Below are positions 6,444-8,462 of a stretch of DNA of 8,462 bases, piece by piece. The position numbers and the translations under genes were made by a program. The notes below the pieces were generated by a model. The model worked only from the letters and a program-made list of their open reading frames with translations. It had not been told where the DNA came from and did no database searches. Source of the stretch: Nocardioides sp. (GTDB lineage: Bacteria > Actinomycetota > Actinomycetes > Propionibacteriales > Nocardioidaceae); assembly GCA_003519585.1 (NCBI GenBank), contig DOWL01000125.1, forward strand, positions 15,207 through 23,668, read 5' to 3'. The number at the start of each line of letters is the position of its first letter. The stretch's first letter is position 1.

Positions 6444-7655
6444 TCAGGCGACGGCGTTCTCGGTCGCCAGGACGTGGTCGAGCCAGGCGAAGACCCGCTC
6501 GTGGTAGATCGGACGGGCGCCGGGGTGGCAGTGCTCTCCGGCGCCGCTGGCGGCGGAGAACGTGACGTACTCGTGCTCACACGCCAGTCGGTCGTTGAGC
6601 CTCGGCGCGCCGTACGACGACAGGTCGTCGAGCTCGCCGGAGCACAGGAACGTCGGGCAGGTGATGAGCTGCTCGCGGTCGCGCAGGGTGTACTCCCCGG
6701 CGATCGCGAAGAACTCGCTCACGGTCTCGACGCCGTGGACCAGCAGGTTGCGGCGCAGGGCCCAGCCGGCGGTCGGCTTGGGCAGGACGCCCTCGGCCGC
6801 CCGGCAGGCGGCGCCGTGGAACAGCCCGTGGCCGCGGCGGATCCCGTGGCCCAACGGACCGGGGAATTTGGCCGCAGTGACGTCGAGGAGGTCGTAGGGG
6901 CCGCAGTCGCTGACACAGGCGGCGAACCGGTGCTCGGCGGTGGCCGCGCGCGGTGCGAGGTAGCCGCCGAAGCTGAGCCCGACCAGGACCAGGGCTTCCG
7001 GGTCGACCCCGGGCAGCGTGAGCGCGTGGTCGACGACCGGCGTCACGACCTGCTCCCAGTCGGGACGGATGGGCACCCCGCGGTCGATGATCATCGAGCC
7101 CTGGCCGGGGCCGTCGAAGACGAGCACGTGGTAGCCCCGGCGCAGACCCTCTGCGGCGTTGTTGAAGTAGAGCTCCTCGACGGTGCCGTCATACCCGTTG
7201 GTGACGATCATGGTCCGGCGGAGTCCCTCGCCGGTCGAGAAGAAATAGCCGGGCAGGGTGGTGTCGGCGTAGGGGATCTCGAGCTCGAGCGGCGGCCGCT
7301 CGAGCATCCCCGCCGCCCGCCGGAACGCCGCGGCTTCGGCGGCGTGGGTCTCCCGGACCTGATCGATGCCCTCGCGGTCGAAGGTGAAGACCCCGGCGGT
7401 GCGGAAGTAGTTGGACGCACGGAACAGGGCAGCGCGCGCGCTCGTGGTGTCGCCGGCCCGGATCGCGTCCTTCGCGGCGGCCTCGGCCCGGCCCGCGGTC
7501 GCGAGCCACTCGGCGCGCCAGGCCCGGGTGTCCGAGCCCGAGATCCGTGCTGCGGTGGCGAGGCACTCCTCGACGGTGGCGCCGCCGTACGGCGCGTAGC
7601 CCATCGTGCGCTCCAGGTTCGCCTGGAACATGGGGTCCTGCATGGTGGCGCTCAT
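6444..7655 (-). CDS. Alpha/beta hydrolase, 2,6-dihydroxypseudooxynicotine hydrolase/Ayg1-like (possible C-C bond hydrolase)
   Basis: The 403-residue enzyme has two parts. An N-terminal helical domain (about 1-115; motifs TVEECLATAARI and ARAALFRASNYFRTAGVF) packs over the active site in this family. An alpha/beta-hydrolase fold follows, about 122-400. The oxyanion and strand motifs TNGYDGTVEELYF (152-164) and FDGPGQG (180-186) precede the nucleophile elbow GLSFGG with S228. The acid is D343 or D344 in SGELDD, and the base is H375 in GAGEHCHPG. The triad is complete. Known relatives include the nicotine-pathway 2,6-dihydroxypseudooxynicotine hydrolase and fungal Ayg1, both of which cleave C-C bonds next to a ketone; other members may be esterases. 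The open frame runs upstream to the window edge, but homology begins at MSATMQDP, and GAGGA stands seven bases before that ATG. The ATG overlaps the ligase stop (ATGA). Substrate unknown; a ligase-activated or polyketide-like acyl compound is the inference. Confidence 0.9.
   Translation of the reverse strand: MSATMQDPMFQANLERTMGYAPYGGATVEECLATAARISGSDTRAWRAEWLATAGRAEAAAKDAIRAGDTTSARAALFRASNYFRTAGVFTFDREGIDQVRETHAAEAAAFRRAAGMLERPPLELEIPYADTTLPGYFFSTGEGLRRTMIVTNGYDGTVEELYFNNAAEGLRRGYHVLVFDGPGQGSMIIDRGVPIRPDWEQVVTPVVDHALTLPGVDPEALVLVGLSFGGYLAPRAATAEHRFAACVSDCGPYDLLDVTAAKFPGPLGHGIRRGHGLFHGAACRAAEGVLPKPTAGWALRRNLLVHGVETVSEFFAIAGEYTLRDREQLITCPTFLCSGELDDLSSYGAPRLNDRLACEHEYVTFSAASGAGEHCHPGARPIYHERVFAWLDHVLATENAVA
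7283..7305. repeat. Perfect 11-bp inverted repeat within the hydrolase gene
   Basis: The arms GCTCGAGCGGC and GCCGCTCGAGC flank a single base. The site falls in codons of about 117-124 of the hydrolase, at the junction of the helical domain and the catalytic fold. It may form a strong mRNA hairpin, or may be chance from repeated Leu-Glu/Pro codons in GC-rich DNA. Confidence 0.4.
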
Positions 7656-8462
7656 CGGTGGGTCCTCATCTGTACGGCGTGGGGAGTGTCGTGAAGCGGG
7701 ACTTGCGGCAGCGCCGCGTCGACTCCGGCTCGGGTGGTGAACAGGGCGGTGATCGCGGTCCGATCGGGCTTGCCCTGCTCCGTGAGGGGTACGTCGCTGC
7801 GGACGACGAGGCTCCTCGGGAGCAGCCGCGGACCGTGCTGGCGACGGACGAAGGTGAGGAGGTCGGCGGTGGACACGCAGCGTCCGGCCATCGGGATCAC
7901 GAGGGCGTCGAACCCGTCGTCGGTCGGGACGGCGACGGCGTACCTGATGCCGGGGTGGGCGCACAGGGCGTTCTGGACGTCGACCGGGAAGACCGGGCAC
8001 GCGGTGTTGCCGCGGGCATCGCCCGCGCGACCACGGACGTGCAGGTAGCCGTCCGCGTCCAGATAGCCGATGTCGCCGCTGGTGCGAACGCGGCGAGCGG
8101 CGCCGGCCGAAGCGACCACGATGGTCCCCTCCTCGTCGGGCTCGGCCGCGCTCCCGTCGGGGCGCTCGATGGTGATCCCGACGCCGGGGAGGGGCTGGCC
8201 GGCGCTGCCCACCAGGTCGACGCGGCGGGTGCTGTAGTCGGAACCGGAGAGCACGCTGACCAGGCCGAGCTCGCTTGCGCCGTAGGTGTGGGTGAGCACG
8301 TGGCCGAGGCCGACCGCCTCGAGGCGGCGCAGCAGCCGCAGCCGCAGCGACGGGGCTGCGTCGGAACCGATATGGCTGATGGAGATCAGCGAGCCGAGGT
8401 CGCGGCGGGCAAGGTCGGGGTGGTCGATCAGCTCGACGAGTTGCGGCTCCACGAGGCACAGG
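7652..8462 (-). CDS. Acyl/aryl-AMP-forming ligase (ANL superfamily), 3' part only
   Basis: About 269 codons are visible; the frame continues past the right edge, so the N-terminal half, including the ATP phosphate-loop region, is missing. The visible part carries the second half of an AMP-binding enzyme. HPDLARRDLGSL is typical of the region before the A4/A5 core. The A5-like motif is THTYGASELG. LVGSAGQPLPGVGI marks the A6 area. The A7 motif is RTSGDIGYLDADGYLHVRGR, with the ribose-binding Asp codon at 8072-8074. The A10 motif is PLTEQGKPDR, with the catalytic Lys codon at 7769-7771. The enzyme would activate a carboxylate as acyl-AMP, then usually form a CoA or carrier-protein thioester. 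No carrier domain follows. The hinge/A8 segment, GRAGD followed by RGNTACPVFPVDV, departs from the usual GRxDDxIKxxG...P.EVE pattern. The GTG at 8452 is internal to the conserved region and is not the start. Which acid is activated cannot be told. Confidence 0.88.
   Translation of the reverse strand, partial: LCLVEPQLVELIDHPDLARRDLGSLISISHIGSDAAPSLRLRLLRRLEAVGLGHVLTHTYGASELGLVSVLSGSDYSTRRVDLVGSAGQPLPGVGITIERPDGSAAEPDEEGTIVVASAGAARRVRTSGDIGYLDADGYLHVRGRAGDARGNTACPVFPVDVQNALCAHPGIRYAVAVPTDDGFDALVIPMAGRCVSTADLLTFVRRQHGPRLLPRSLVVRSDVPLTEQGKPDRTAITALFTTRAGVDAALPQVPLHDTPHAVQMRTHR
7663..7667 (-). promoter_or_regulatory. Shine-Dalgarno site of the hydrolase gene, inside the ligase 3' end
   Basis: GAGGA on the minus strand lies seven bases before the hydrolase ATG at 7655. 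It falls within the last codons of the ligase gene. It fixes the hydrolase start and, with the ATGA overlap, indicates coupled translation of ligase and hydrolase. Confidence 0.7.

Noticed and set aside
4742..6580. Long minus-strand open frame of 612 residues across the transporter
   Set aside because: The product is Arg/His/Pro-rich with no hydrophobic pattern and shadows the transporter, which has clear MFS motifs.
6444..8459. One long 671-residue protein made by extending the hydrolase frame upstream
   Set aside because: Upstream of 7655 the frame is Arg/Pro-rich and overlaps the clear ligase motifs in another frame. A good Shine-Dalgarno and the ATGA overlap support the start at 7655.

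Overview
The window is very GC-rich, with strong G/C third-position bias, short intergenic gaps and frequent start/stop overlaps. The protein families (a GlxR-like Crp/Fnr regulator, a cyclase-ATPase-TPR protein, a DHA2 exporter) fit a high-GC actinobacterium, perhaps of the Nocardioides type. That taxonomic guess is inference from composition and gene style only. Six protein genes fill nearly all of the sequence, and one is cut by the right edge. I see no rRNA, tRNA, CRISPR array, insertion sequence or integrase, and no gene-free stretch longer than 70 bases.

Left region (1-3853): a cyclic-nucleotide signalling pair. A 219-residue Crp/Fnr-family regulator (19-678, minus) and a 1034-residue protein (749-3853, plus) are transcribed divergently from a 70-bp gap. 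The large protein has an N-terminal zinc-ribbon-like motif, a class III nucleotide cyclase domain, a STAND/AAA-type ATPase and a TPR-rich C-terminus. The regulator keeps the cAMP-pocket Glu and Arg-Ser. The cyclase keeps both metal Asp residues but has lost the usual substrate-specifying Asp/Thr and the transition-state Asn. A -10-like hexamer sits exactly where a leaderless mRNA for the regulator would need it.

Right region (3828-8462, all minus): a tightly packed four-gene operon read from the right edge. It runs: acyl/aryl-AMP-forming ligase (3' part only), alpha/beta hydrolase of the 2,6-dihydroxypseudooxynicotine-hydrolase/Ayg1-like type, 14-TM DHA2 efflux transporter, and a secreted protein ending in a bacterial Ig-like domain. 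The junctions are a 4-bp ATGA overlap, a 26-nt gap and a 4-nt gap. The set suggests activation, processing and export of a small carboxylic or polyketide-like compound, but no substrate can be read from the sequence. The last gene overlaps the end of the cyclase gene tail to tail by 26 bp.

The points most worth a second look are the divergent cyclase/Crp pair with its altered cyclase active site, the ligase-hydrolase-exporter-secreted-protein operon, and the aberrant hinge/A8 loop of the ligase.
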